Origin: Paractinoplanes maris
Lineage (GTDB): Bacteria; Actinomycetota; Actinomycetes; Mycobacteriales; Micromonosporaceae
Reading direction: 5' to 3'
Length of the DNA stretch: 64,000 nt
Assembly: GCF_023544465.1 (NCBI RefSeq)
Contig: NZ_JALPVL010000011.1
Location: 62,001-126,000 of the forward strand
In this document: piece by piece, positions 48,744 through 57,070 of the stretch
Layout of the letters: each line of letters starts with the position of its first letter
How positions within the stretch are numbered: the first letter of the stretch is position 1
Made by a program: the position numbers and the translations under genes
The notes under the pieces: generated by a model
Seen by the model: the letters and a program-made list of their open reading frames with translations, nothing else
The model's database searches: none
What the model was told of the DNA's origin: nothing

Positions 48744-49676
48744 GTGAGGATTCATCGTCTGGCCGCCACCGCGCTCGCGATCACCGCCGTGGCCACGCTC
48801 GCACCCGCCCCGGCTGAGGCCCACGGGAGCCCGACCACGCCGATCAGCCGCACCGCCGCGTGCGCCTCGGGTGGCGAGGACACCGGCAGCGCGGCCTGCC
48901 AGGCGGCCCGGAAGGCGAACGGCGGCGGCTTCGGCAAGTTCGACAACCTGCGCATCGCCGACGTCGGCGGCAAGGATCGCCAGGTCGTGCCGGACGGGCA
49001 GCTGTGCAGCGGGGGACTGGCCGCCTTCCGGGGCCTCGACCTGCCGCGCGACGACTTCCCGGCCACCAAGGTCACCGGCGGCAAGACGCTGACGATCCGT
49101 TACCGGGCCACCATCCCGCACGCCGGCGAGTTCCGGATCTTTCTGACCAGGCCCGGGTACGACCCGAGCAGGCGCCTCACCTGGGACGACCTCGGCAGCA
49201 AGCCGCTGGCCGCGGTCACCGACCCGAATCTGAGCGACGACGGCTCGTACGTCATGAAGGCCAAGCTCCCGCAGGGCCGCACCGGCCGGCACATCCTCTA
49301 CATCGTCTGGGAGACGTCGAGCACCCCGGACACGTACTACTCGTGTTCCGACCTCGCGTTCCCGGCCGCCGCGAAAGCCGCCCCGGCCGCCACCCCGAAA
49401 GCCGCGGTGAAGACGACCGGGCCCACGCCGCTCCCCGAGGTCACGACGCCGGTGATCCGGACGACGACGGCCGCCCCCGCGGTGGTCAAGGCGACGGCAG
49501 CACCCCGGGCCACGCCCACCGGCAGTCACCAGGCCCAGGCCATCCGGCCCGTGAGTAACACGAGCAAGGTGACACTCGGTCACTGGATCGTCGCTGGTGC
49601 GCTGCTCGTGGGGTTGGCGGCGATCGCCTCGGCCGGCGCCGGCGTCCTTCTTCGCAAACGTCGCGAAAACCGTTGA
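48744..49676 (+). CDS. Membrane-anchored lytic polysaccharide monooxygenase (AA10/CBM33)
   Basis: The 310-residue product has a Sec signal ending PAEA, so the mature protein begins with His (HGSPTTPISR), the first ligand of the copper histidine brace. The second His of the brace is in ATIPHAGEF at mature position 100. Further AA10 signatures are TPISRTAACASGG, GKTLTIRYRAT and TDPNLSDDGSYVMKAKLP, plus HILYIVWETSSTPDTYYSCSDL near the end of the domain. A Thr/Ala/Pro linker leads to a C-terminal membrane helix (VAGALLVGLAAIASAGAGVLL) and RRKRR-like anchor. The enzyme would oxidatively cleave chitin or cellulose at the cell surface. No glycoside hydrolase is adjacent. Confidence 0.88.
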   Translation: MRIHRLAATALAITAVATLAPAPAEAHGSPTTPISRTAACASGGEDTGSAACQAARKANGGGFGKFDNLRIADVGGKDRQVVPDGQLCSGGLAAFRGLDLPRDDFPATKVTGGKTLTIRYRATIPHAGEFRIFLTRPGYDPSRRLTWDDLGSKPLAAVTDPNLSDDGSYVMKAKLPQGRTGRHILYIVWETSSTPDTYYSCSDLAFPAAAKAAPAATPKAAVKTTGPTPLPEVTTPVIRTTTAAPAVVKATAAPRATPTGSHQAQAIRPVSNTSKVTLGHWIVAGALLVGLAAIASAGAGVLLRKRRENR

Positions 49677-49762
49677 ACCGCAACGGTTCCTCCCTCGTAC
49701 TGATGATCGTCGACATCGCAAGCAGGTCCCGTTCCCTCGCAGGAAACACGAAAGGCCGAGCA

Positions 49763-50032
49763 ATGAGTCGAGTTCGTTACGGTCACCGAGGAGTGAACCG
49801 CCGCCGCGTTCTGGCGATCGCCGCCACCGCGGGCGTGGGCGTCTCCGTGGCCGGGGTGGCCGGGCTGAGCCTGGCCGGCGAGTCCGAGAAAGCGCCGAAG
49901 GGCGCCGGCCCGCTGGTCCTGTCGCTGCGCGACGCCGAGAAGGGCACGTTCGACGTGTTCATCGGCGGCGCCAAGAGCACGCTCACCGACAAGAAGCTCG
50001 CCGCGAAGCTGCTCAAGTCGGCCCAGGGCTGA
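49763..50032 (+). CDS. Small Tat-signal protein upstream of DUF4331
   Basis: The 89-residue product has a twin-arginine signal (NRRRVLAIAATAGVGVSVAG, about 15-34) and a short mature part (APKGAGPLVLSLRDAEKGTFDVFIGGAKSTLTDKKLAAKLLKSAQG). ATG at 49763 is chosen because AAAGG lies a few bases upstream and it begins just before the Tat motif. The gene is 13 bp from the DUF4331 gene and probably in its operon. Mature segment FDVFIGGA is also found in DUF4331-linked small proteins in my general impression, but I cannot confirm this. Confidence 0.72.
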   Translation: MSRVRYGHRGVNRRRVLAIAATAGVGVSVAGVAGLSLAGESEKAPKGAGPLVLSLRDAEKGTFDVFIGGAKSTLTDKKLAAKLLKSAQG

Positions 50033-50045
50033 GGGGGAAGAAGCC

Positions 50046-51440
50046 ATGTCATCACACCGCGAGGCTCCCGAGATCAGCAAGGATCCGGTGGCCGACAGCT
50101 CCGACCTGTACGCGTTCGTCAGCCCGGACGACCCGGACACCGTGACGATCATCGCGAACTACGTCCCGCTCCAGTTGCCGTCCAGCGGCCCGAACTTCTT
50201 CGAGTTCGGTGACGACGTGCTGTACGAGATCCACGTCGACTCGAACGGCGACGCCCGCCCCGACGTGACCTACCAGTTCCGGTTCCGCACCGAGCTCCGC
50301 AACGACAAGACGTTCCTCTACAACACCGGCCCGATCGAGTCGCTCGACAGCGAGAACTGGAACCGCCGCCAGTTCTACTCGGTCACCAAAGTCGACGCGT
50401 ACGGGAAGAGCTCTGTCCTCGCGAAGCGTCTGCCCTGCCCGCCGTGCAACGTCGGGAAGCTCTCCATCGCCGACTACGACAAGCTCGCCGAGGACGCGGT
50501 GGCCAAGCTGAAGACGGGGGAGAAGGTCTTCGCCGGCCAGCGCGCCGACGCGTTCTTCGTGGACCTGGGCTCGATCTTCGACCTGGGCACGCTGCGTCCC
50601 TTCCAGGACAAGCACCTGGTCGGCCAGACGCTGTTCAACTACGCGGGCAAGGCGATCAACGCCACCGACAAGCTCAACGTGCACAGCATCGCGATCCAGG
50701 TCCCGCTCCAAGCCGTACGCCGGGACGGGAAGAAGAAGGTGCGCGGGCGCGACGCCGGTGCGGTGATCGGCGTGTGGACCTCGGCCAGCCGCCGCCAGGT
50801 GCAGGTGCGCAACGGCGACAAGAAGAACGACGACGTCGTGGTCGGCCCCCAGGTGCAGGTCTCCCGGCTCGGCAACCCGCTGTTCAACGAGGTCATCGTG
50901 CCGATGGCCGAGAAGGACAAGTGGAACAGCCTGCCCCCGGCCGAGGACAAGCGCTTCGCCCAGTTCGTCGAGAAGCCCGAGCTGCAGACGCTGCTGCCGG
51001 TGCTCTACCCGGGCCTGTTCGACAAGCTGGCCGCGCGGGACAAGACCGGCAAGGCCCGGGCCGACCTGGTCGCGATCCTGCTGACCGGCATCCCGGACGG
51101 GATCATCGAGAACTTCCAGAACAACACCGGCGAGACCCAGGCCGACATGTTGCGGCTGAACACCGCGGTGCCGCCGGCCAAGGAGCCGAGCAAGTTCGGC
51201 ATCCTCGGCGGCGACCTGGCCGGCTTCCCCAACGGGCGGCGCATCGCCGACGACGTCGTCTCGATTTCCGTACGGGCCATCGCGGGCGCGACCCTGCCGC
51301 TGGTCGAGAAGGACTTCGAACCGGACGCCGCGGCCTCCCTGGTCGAGCAGGGCCTCAGCATCAAGGACGCGAGCGCCCCGCTGCTCAAGAAATTCCCCTA
51401 CCTCGGCACCCCCTTCGACGGATTCGGTAACCCCTCATGA
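50046..51440 (+). CDS. DUF4331 family protein
   Basis: The 464-residue product begins SSHREAPEISKDPVADSSDLYAFVSPDDPDTVTIIANYVP, the hallmark of DUF4331, and continues with YEIHVDSNGDARPDVTYQFRF and DAFFVDLGSIFDLG. The family is mostly extracytoplasmic, yet no signal peptide is seen at this start. The protein may be exported with the Tat peptide encoded just upstream or act inside the cell. It overlaps the next gene by four bases. Function unknown. Confidence 0.88.
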   Translation: MSSHREAPEISKDPVADSSDLYAFVSPDDPDTVTIIANYVPLQLPSSGPNFFEFGDDVLYEIHVDSNGDARPDVTYQFRFRTELRNDKTFLYNTGPIESLDSENWNRRQFYSVTKVDAYGKSSVLAKRLPCPPCNVGKLSIADYDKLAEDAVAKLKTGEKVFAGQRADAFFVDLGSIFDLGTLRPFQDKHLVGQTLFNYAGKAINATDKLNVHSIAIQVPLQAVRRDGKKKVRGRDAGAVIGVWTSASRRQVQVRNGDKKNDDVVVGPQVQVSRLGNPLFNEVIVPMAEKDKWNSLPPAEDKRFAQFVEKPELQTLLPVLYPGLFDKLAARDKTGKARADLVAILLTGIPDGIIENFQNNTGETQADMLRLNTAVPPAKEPSKFGILGGDLAGFPNGRRIADDVVSISVRAIAGATLPLVEKDFEPDAAASLVEQGLSIKDASAPLLKKFPYLGTPFDGFGNPS

Positions 51441-51796
51441 CGCACGAGCACGCCGAGCAGGCCGACCACAGCTGGCACAGCATGACGCCGTCGGGCCAGG
51501 GCACGGTCATGCTCAACATCGGCGCCGGGATCGGAGCGCTGATCATCAATACCCCCGGGGGGATGCACGGACGGGAGATCGAGGTCAGCCCGGTCGACGA
51601 TCCGGCCCGGCGGACCCACGCGGCCGTGCGCGCCCGCTACGTGTGGGGCGGCGTCTGCTTCAGCGTGGTGCTCGACAGCCTGCCCGAGGGCCGCTACACC
51701 GTTTGGGACGACCCGGTCACGCCGCTGGGCGAGATCGAGGTGCCCAGCGGCGCGGTCGCCGAGTTCAGCTGGCCGGTGGCGGTGGCCGCCGCCTAG
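51437..51796 (+). CDS. Small hypothetical protein, third gene of the DUF4331 operon
   Basis: The 119-residue product has a His-rich N-terminus (THEHAEQADHSWHSMTP) and beta-strand-like segments (QGTVMLNIGAGIGALIINTPGGMHGREIEV; RYTVWDDPVTPLGEIEVPSGAVAEFSWPV). Overlap with DUF4331 (ATGA) supports a real gene. The His-rich start could bind metal. No known family. Confidence 0.72.
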   Translation: MTHEHAEQADHSWHSMTPSGQGTVMLNIGAGIGALIINTPGGMHGREIEVSPVDDPARRTHAAVRARYVWGGVCFSVVLDSLPEGRYTVWDDPVTPLGEIEVPSGAVAEFSWPVAVAAA

Positions 51797-51813
51797 GCGC
51801 CGATCGGGTCTAG

Positions 51814-51839
51814 GGTGGACGCCATGGTCGGCGTCCACC
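51814..51839 (+). promoter_or_regulatory. 10-bp perfect inverted repeat centred on the AraC start codon
   Basis: GGTGGACGCC (51814-51823) is repeated as GGCGTCCACC (51830-51839) around ATGGTC, whose ATG is the start codon. TAGGGT at 51811-51816 is the likely -10. The palindrome may be an autoregulatory operator at the transcription start or an RNA hairpin hiding the start codon. Confidence 0.5.
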
Positions 51840-52837
51840 AGACTCGTCCCGCTCCACCGGGGACAGACGCGGCCGTCCATTTCTCGCTCGCGACGGCCGA
51901 TGTGGACGAGGCCCGGGATTTCTGCCGCCGGTTGTTCTACGGCCCCCTGCGGGTCGACCCGGTCGGTGACCGATCCCGGTTCGCCTTCCGGGGTGACGTG
52001 GTGGCGCTCGGCCCGATCACGGTCGGCGAGATCAGCTACGGCAGCGACATCCACCTCGAGATAGCCGACCTCGAGACGTCGTACCACGTGCTGGTGCCGT
52101 TGACCGGCCTGCTTGTGTCACGGCATCGGGGCACGACGGTCCTGGCCGACCAGACCCGGGCCGCGGTCTATCGCCCGGTCGGCGACATCAGCCTCGAATG
52201 GCCCGGCGACTGCCGGCTGCTCAGCGTCAAGGTCGAGCGGGAGGCGCTGGAACGGGAACTGGACGCGGCTCTCGATCAGCGGATCGTCAGCCCGCTGCTG
52301 CTGGGCAACAGCTTCAACGTGGTGGACGCCCCGGGACGGACCTGGGTGTCGCTGGTCCGCCTGTTCTTCGGCGAGCTGATGCGCGGGCGGGGCCTGACCG
52401 CCCAGCCGCGGATGGCCTGCCGCTGGCGGGACATGGTGGTCAGCGGCCTGGCCCTGACGGTCGAGCATCCGTACGGGGAGGAGCCGGCCGGCATGCGCGG
52501 GCCCAACCGTCCCCGCACGGTGAAGCGCACGCTCGACGCCATGCACGCCGAGCCGTGGCGCCCGTTCAGCGCCACCGACCTGGCCGCGATAGCCGGGGTG
52601 GGCGTGCGGGTGCTGCAGGAGTCGTTCCGCCAGCACGTCGGCATGTCACCGCTGACCTATCTGCGGCGGCTGCGGCTCGACGGGGTGCACGCCGAGCTGT
52701 CGCGGTCGGACCCGTGGCAGGTGAACGTGTCCGAGGTGGCCTACCGCTGGGGTTTCACCCACCTCGGACGGTTCGCCGGCGCCTATCGGGCCCGCTACGG
52801 CGTATCGCCGTCGCAGACCCTGCGCGAACGGCGCTGA
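51824..52837 (+). CDS. AraC-family transcriptional regulator
   Basis: The 337-residue product has an AraC-binding-like ligand domain (SLATADVDEARDFCRRLFYGPL, then VGEISYGSDIHLEIADLETSYHVLVPLTG). A C-terminal double helix-turn-helix follows (FSATDLAAIAGVGVRVLQESFRQHVGMSPLTYLRRLRLDGVHAEL and EVAYRWGFTHLGRFAGAYRARYGVSPSQTLRERR, about 245-337). These resemble OxyR-unrelated NocR/feaR-type regulators that sense small aromatic or amine ligands, but the effector is unknown. ATG 51824 is chosen since TAGGGT lies seven bases upstream. It follows the DUF4331 operon by 27 bp but probably has its own promoter. Confidence 0.9.
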   Translation: MVGVHQTRPAPPGTDAAVHFSLATADVDEARDFCRRLFYGPLRVDPVGDRSRFAFRGDVVALGPITVGEISYGSDIHLEIADLETSYHVLVPLTGLLVSRHRGTTVLADQTRAAVYRPVGDISLEWPGDCRLLSVKVEREALERELDAALDQRIVSPLLLGNSFNVVDAPGRTWVSLVRLFFGELMRGRGLTAQPRMACRWRDMVVSGLALTVEHPYGEEPAGMRGPNRPRTVKRTLDAMHAEPWRPFSATDLAAIAGVGVRVLQESFRQHVGMSPLTYLRRLRLDGVHAELSRSDPWQVNVSEVAYRWGFTHLGRFAGAYRARYGVSPSQTLRERR

Positions 52838-52844
52838 AAGCGCC
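52830..52844. terminator. Short hairpin spanning both convergent stop codons
   Basis: GGCGCT/AGCGCC (52830-52835 with 52839-52844, loop GAA) includes the AraC stop codon and touches the last base of the glgC stop codon. At only 6 bp it is a weak terminator candidate. Confidence 0.35.
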
Positions 52845-54076
52845 TACAGCTCTACGGTCTGGCCCTTGCCGATGACGACCACGCCGTTGTCCGAGACCGT
52901 GTAGAGCTTGCGGTCACGGTCGAGGTCGACGCCGATCTGGGCGCCCTCGGGCACGATGACGTTCTTGTCGATGATCGCGTTGCGGATGATCGAGCGCCGG
53001 CCCACCTTGACGCCCTCCATCAGCACCGAGCCCTCGACGTGGGCCCACGAGTTGACGCGGACGTTCGGCGAGATCACCGACCGCTCGACGAGCGCACCCG
53101 ACACCACCACCCCGGGCGAGATCATCGACTCGATCGAGCGGCCCTGCCGGTCGTCGTAGCCGTGCACGAACTTGGCCGGCGGCCACGAGCCGTAGTTCGT
53201 GAAGATCGGCCAGTCGTGGTTGTAGAGATTGAAGATCGGCTCGGTGGCGATGAGGTCCATGTGGGCCTCGTAGAACGAGTCGAGCGTGCCCACGTCGCGC
53301 CAGTAGCCGCGGTCACGCTCGCTGCTGCCGGGCACCGCGTTGTCGCGGAAGTCGTAGACGTTGGCCTCGCCGCGCTCGACGAGCATGGGGATGATGTTGC
53401 CGCCCATGTCGTGCTTGCTGTCCGGGTCCTGCGCGTCCTTGGTGACCGCGTCGCACAGCGCGCGGGTGGTGAAGATGTAGTTGCCCATCGACGCGAAGAT
53501 CTCGTCGGGCGCGTCCGGGAGGCCGTCGACCTCTTTCGGCTTCTCCCGGAAGGCCTTGATCCGCTTGCCGTCCTCGGCCACGTCGATGACGCCGAACTGG
53601 TCGGACAGCGACTTGGGCTGCCGGATGCCGGCCACCGTGACCGCGGCCCCCGAGGCGATGTGGTCGTTGACCATCTGCTTCGGGTCCATGCGGTAGATGT
53701 GGTCGGCGCCGAACACGATGACGTAGTCGGGCGACTCGTCGTTGATCAGGTTCATGCTCTGGTAGATGGCGTCGGCCGAGCCGGCGAACCACCGCGGGCC
53801 CAGTCGCTGCTGGGCGGGCACCGGCGTGACGTAGTTGCCGAGCAGCGTCGACATGCGCCACGTCTTGGAGATGTGGCGGTCGAGCGAATGGGATTTGTAC
53901 TGGGTCAGCACGACCATCTTGAGGTAACCGCCGTTGGCAAGATTCGACAGCACGAAGTCGATCATGCGGTAGATGCCGCCGAACGGGACGCCGGGTTTGG
54001 CCCGGTCGGCCGTCAGGGGCATGAGGCGCTTACCTTCTCCACCGGCCAGAACGATTGCAAGCACCTTGACAGCCAT
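52844..54076 (-). CDS. glgC: Glucose-1-phosphate adenylyltransferase
   Basis: The 410-residue product is ADP-glucose pyrophosphorylase: AIVLAGGEGKRLMPLTADRAKPGVPFGG at the N-terminus carries the nucleotide-binding GGxGxRL and the KP; YRMIDFVLSNLANGG and FGADHIYRMD follow, then the substrate-binding FREKP near residue 195. A left-handed beta-helix ends the protein (VRVNSWAHVEGSVLMEGVKVGRRSIIRNAIIDKNVIVP). It makes ADP-glucose from glucose-1-phosphate and ATP for glycogen and maltose-1-phosphate synthesis. Allosteric control by glycolytic intermediates is known for actinobacterial GlgC. It is divergent from the glycogen synthase gene. Confidence 0.97.
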   Translation of the reverse strand: MAVKVLAIVLAGGEGKRLMPLTADRAKPGVPFGGIYRMIDFVLSNLANGGYLKMVVLTQYKSHSLDRHISKTWRMSTLLGNYVTPVPAQQRLGPRWFAGSADAIYQSMNLINDESPDYVIVFGADHIYRMDPKQMVNDHIASGAAVTVAGIRQPKSLSDQFGVIDVAEDGKRIKAFREKPKEVDGLPDAPDEIFASMGNYIFTTRALCDAVTKDAQDPDSKHDMGGNIIPMLVERGEANVYDFRDNAVPGSSERDRGYWRDVGTLDSFYEAHMDLIATEPIFNLYNHDWPIFTNYGSWPPAKFVHGYDDRQGRSIESMISPGVVVSGALVERSVISPNVRVNSWAHVEGSVLMEGVKVGRRSIIRNAIIDKNVIVPEGAQIGVDLDRDRKLYTVSDNGVVVIGKGQTVEL

Positions 54077-54211
54077 GGAAGGACGCTAACTTTCCGCCAG
54101 CCGGAGCGCCAGCCGAAGAAGGGAACTCGCCGTGCTCATCCCGGCGACGGACAGGGTAACTGATCTTGCGCCCGCGGCGCGAGAAATCTGATCAAGGACT
54201 AGGCTGCGGGC
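54077..54211. promoter_or_regulatory. Divergent glgC/glgA promoter region
   Basis: The 135-bp region drives glgC leftward and glgA rightward. For glgA, TAGGCT (54200-54205) lies six bases before the GTG start, so the message may be leaderless. CTGATC occurs twice (54153 and 54187 regions), a possible shared regulator site. No clear -35 was found. Confidence 0.4.
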
Positions 54212-55411
54212 GTGGCCGAGAGATTGCGCGTGGACCTCATCACCCGGGAATATCCGCCGGAGGTGTATGGCGGTGCCGGGGTGCACCTGGAGTACCTCAC
54301 CCGCGACCTGCGCGACCTGGCCGATGTCCGGGTGCACTGCTTCGGGGCCCCGCGCGACGAGCCCGGCGTGACGGCGTATCCCGAGCCGGCCGAGCTCAAG
54401 GGAGCCAATGCCGCGCTGCGCACGATGGGTGTCGACCTCGAGATCGCCGCGGGCGCCGAGGGCACCGACATCGTGCACAGCCACACCTGGTATGCCAACT
54501 TCGCCGGGCACACGGCCAAACTTCTGTACGGGGTTCCGCACGTCGTCACCACGCACAGCCTCGAGCCGCTGCGCCCGTGGAAGGCCGAGCAGCTCGGCGG
54601 CGGCTACGCCCTGTCGTCGTTCTGTGAGCGCGTCGCGATCGAGAACGCGGACGCGGTCATCGCGGTGTCCGGCGGCATGAAACGGGACGTCCTGGCGGCG
54701 TACCCGACGGTCGACCCCGGCAAGATCCAGGTCGTCTACAACGGCATCGACACCGCGCTCTACGCCCCCAACCACGGCACCGACGTCATCGAGCGCCTCG
54801 GCATCGACCTCGACCGGCCGAGCGTCGTCTTCGTCGGCCGGATCACCCGGCAGAAGGGTCTGCCCTACCTGCTGCGGGCCTGCCGCTCGCTGCCTCCCGA
54901 GGCGCAGATCGTGCTCCTCGCGGGCGCGCCCGACACCAAGGAGATCGCGGCCGAGGTCGAGGGCCTGGCCGACGAGCTGCGCGCGGTCCGCGACGAGCGC
55001 GGCGTGATCTGGGTGCAGGAGATGCTGCCCAAGCACGAGGTCATCCAGGTGCTCACGCACGCCACCGTCTTCGTCTGCCCGTCGATCTACGAGCCCATGG
55101 GCATCGTCAACCTCGAGGCGATGGCCTGCGAGACGGCCGTGGTGGCCACGGCGACCGGCGGCATCCCCGAGGTGGTGGCCGACGGCGAGACCGGTCTGCT
55201 GGTGCCCATCGAGCAGGTCCAGGACGGCACCGGCACGCCGGTCGACCCCGACAAGTTCGTGGCCGACCTCGCGGCCGGGATGACCGAGCTGCTCACCGAC
55301 CCGGCCCGGGCCCGCGAGATGGGGCTGGCCGGGCGGCGGCGCGCCGTCGACAAGTTCAGCTGGTCCCGGATCGCCGAGGAGACACTGGCGGTCTACCGCT
55401 CGGTTCTCTGA
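54212..55411 (+). CDS. glgA: Actinobacterial glycogen synthase / alpha-maltose-1-phosphate synthase (GT4)
   Basis: The 399-residue product is a GT-B retaining glycosyltransferase: REYPPEVYGGAGVHLEYLTRDL, IVHSHTWYANFAGHTAK and TTHSLEPLRPWK in the first half. VVFVGRITRQKGLPYLLRACR follows, and the E-x7-E motif is in SIYEPMGIVNLEAMACETAVVATATGGIPEVV. This length and sequence type is the actinobacterial GlgA/GlgM form, which makes alpha-maltose-1-phosphate from ADP-glucose and glucose-1-phosphate and feeds the GlgE pathway, rather than the classical 470-residue GT5 synthase. The divergent position with glgC fits its source of ADP-glucose. Confidence 0.93.
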   Translation: MAERLRVDLITREYPPEVYGGAGVHLEYLTRDLRDLADVRVHCFGAPRDEPGVTAYPEPAELKGANAALRTMGVDLEIAAGAEGTDIVHSHTWYANFAGHTAKLLYGVPHVVTTHSLEPLRPWKAEQLGGGYALSSFCERVAIENADAVIAVSGGMKRDVLAAYPTVDPGKIQVVYNGIDTALYAPNHGTDVIERLGIDLDRPSVVFVGRITRQKGLPYLLRACRSLPPEAQIVLLAGAPDTKEIAAEVEGLADELRAVRDERGVIWVQEMLPKHEVIQVLTHATVFVCPSIYEPMGIVNLEAMACETAVVATATGGIPEVVADGETGLLVPIEQVQDGTGTPVDPDKFVADLAAGMTELLTDPARAREMGLAGRRRAVDKFSWSRIAEETLAVYRSVL

Positions 55412-55439
55412 TCAGGAGCCGCAAGGCACACTGGTCCCC

Positions 55440-57059
55440 ATGCTCCGCGTCCCCCGGCCCTCCGTCCGTGTGGCAATCGTCGTCGTCTCGGTGCTCCTGG
55501 CGACCTCGGTTCTCGGCTTCGGGCTGCTGAAAGCGGCCACCTACCAGCCCACCCCGGCGGCGGGTGCGCCCTGGCCGTCGGCCTCGGCCGCCGCCGCTCC
55601 CGGCGTCGCGGGGCAGTGCGGCACGGTGCCGGTGCGCGCCCCCCGCGAGCTGCGGGGCATGTGGCTGACCACGGTGGCCAACATCGACTGGCCCAGCAAG
55701 CGGGGCCTGTCACAGGCTCAGGTCAAGGCCGAATACCAGGGCTGGCTCGACCTGGCGGTCGCGCAGCGCCACAACGCGATCTTCGTGCATGTGCGGCCGA
55801 GCGGCGACGCGTTCTGGCCCTCGGCGTACGCGCCCTGGTCCGAGTGGCTGACCGGCAAACGTGACGGCAAGTCGCCCGGCTGGGACCCGCTCGACTACAT
55901 GGTGCGCGAGGCCCACGCCCGCAACCTGGAGTTCCACGCCTGGTTCAACCCCTACCGGGGCACCCAGCCGGGCCCGGTCGGCCCCGGTGCCGACTTCGCG
56001 AAGATCGCACCGAACCACCCGCTCCGGCAGCAGCACCGCGACTGGGCCATCTCCTACCCCCGGGGCAAGAACGGCCGGCTGTATTTCGACCCGGGCATCC
56101 CGGCGGCCCGCAAGTTCGTCGAGGACGCGATGCTCGAGGCGGTGGAGAAGTACGACGTCGACGGCGTGCACTTCGACGACTTCTTCTACCCGTACCCGCA
56201 GGAGGGCGAGGACTTCCCGGACGCGGCTAGCTTCGCCCGCTACGGGGCCGGCAAGACGCGCGACCAATGGCGGCGGGACAACGTGGACACGCTGGTGCGC
56301 GAGATGCACGAGCGCCTCGAGAAGCTCAAGCCGTGGGTGAAGTTCGGCATCAGCCCGTTCGGCATCTGGCGTAACAAGGCCACCGACCCCGCCGGGTCCG
56401 ACAGCAAGGGCCTCGAGGCGTACGACGCGATCTATGCCGACACTCGCAAATGGGTTCAGGAGGGCTGGCTGGACTACATCGTGCCGCAGCTCTACTGGAA
56501 TCTCGGCTTCGCCAAGGCCGACTACACCAAGCTGCTGCCGTGGTGGACGGCGCTGACCAAGGGCACCGACGTGCAGCTCTACATCGGGATGGCCGACTAC
56601 CGGGTGGGCGAGCAGGGCGCGTGGAGTGACCCCGGCCAGCTCGACCGGCAGATGGCCCTCAACGACAAATACGGCGTGCAGGGGCAGGTGCACTTCAGCG
56701 CCAAGCAGATCCGGGCCGACCGGCTGGGCGCGGTGACCCGGTACAAGAACAAGCACTACGCGTCGCCGGCCCTGGTGCCCCGGATGGCCCGGTTGCCGGC
56801 ATCGCCGCCGGCCGCACCGCGACTGGTCTCGGCGACCCGGACCGGAGCGGCGATGACGTTCGAGGCGACGGCACCCGGCGCGACCAGCTGGGCGCTCTAC
56901 CGGGTCACCGGTGACGCCGCCGCCCTGGTGGCCACCGGCCGGGCCGGCTCCCCGGTCGCCGACCCGGCGGCCCCGGCCGGCCCCGCCTCGTATTGTCTGA
57001 GCGGCCTCGACCGGTCGGGCAACGAGAGCCCGGTCAGTCCGCCGCTCACCACGTCCTGA
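55440..57059 (+). CDS. Glycosyl-hydrolase-like GHL10 family protein (secreted or anchored)
   Basis: The 539-residue product has an N-terminal membrane anchor (VAIVVVSVLLATSVLGFGLL). The GHL10 domain (about 65-390) starts ELRGMWLTTVANIDWPSKRGL. It includes HNAIFVHVRPSGDAFWPSAYAPWSEWLTG, VDGVHFDDFFYPYP with acidic active-site candidates, GISPFGIWRN and LDYIVPQLYW. The C-terminal 80 residues are a beta-sandwich-like tail (PRLVSATRTGAAMTFEATAPG). Relatives (YngK and others) act on cell-wall or extracellular polysaccharides; the substrate is unknown. ATG at 55440 lies 28 bp after glgA, but the product is exported, so a link to glycogen is doubtful. Confidence 0.88.
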   Translation: MLRVPRPSVRVAIVVVSVLLATSVLGFGLLKAATYQPTPAAGAPWPSASAAAAPGVAGQCGTVPVRAPRELRGMWLTTVANIDWPSKRGLSQAQVKAEYQGWLDLAVAQRHNAIFVHVRPSGDAFWPSAYAPWSEWLTGKRDGKSPGWDPLDYMVREAHARNLEFHAWFNPYRGTQPGPVGPGADFAKIAPNHPLRQQHRDWAISYPRGKNGRLYFDPGIPAARKFVEDAMLEAVEKYDVDGVHFDDFFYPYPQEGEDFPDAASFARYGAGKTRDQWRRDNVDTLVREMHERLEKLKPWVKFGISPFGIWRNKATDPAGSDSKGLEAYDAIYADTRKWVQEGWLDYIVPQLYWNLGFAKADYTKLLPWWTALTKGTDVQLYIGMADYRVGEQGAWSDPGQLDRQMALNDKYGVQGQVHFSAKQIRADRLGAVTRYKNKHYASPALVPRMARLPASPPAAPRLVSATRTGAAMTFEATAPGATSWALYRVTGDAAALVATGRAGSPVADPAAPAGPASYCLSGLDRSGNESPVSPPLTTS

Positions 57060-57070
57060 GGCCGGGCGGC

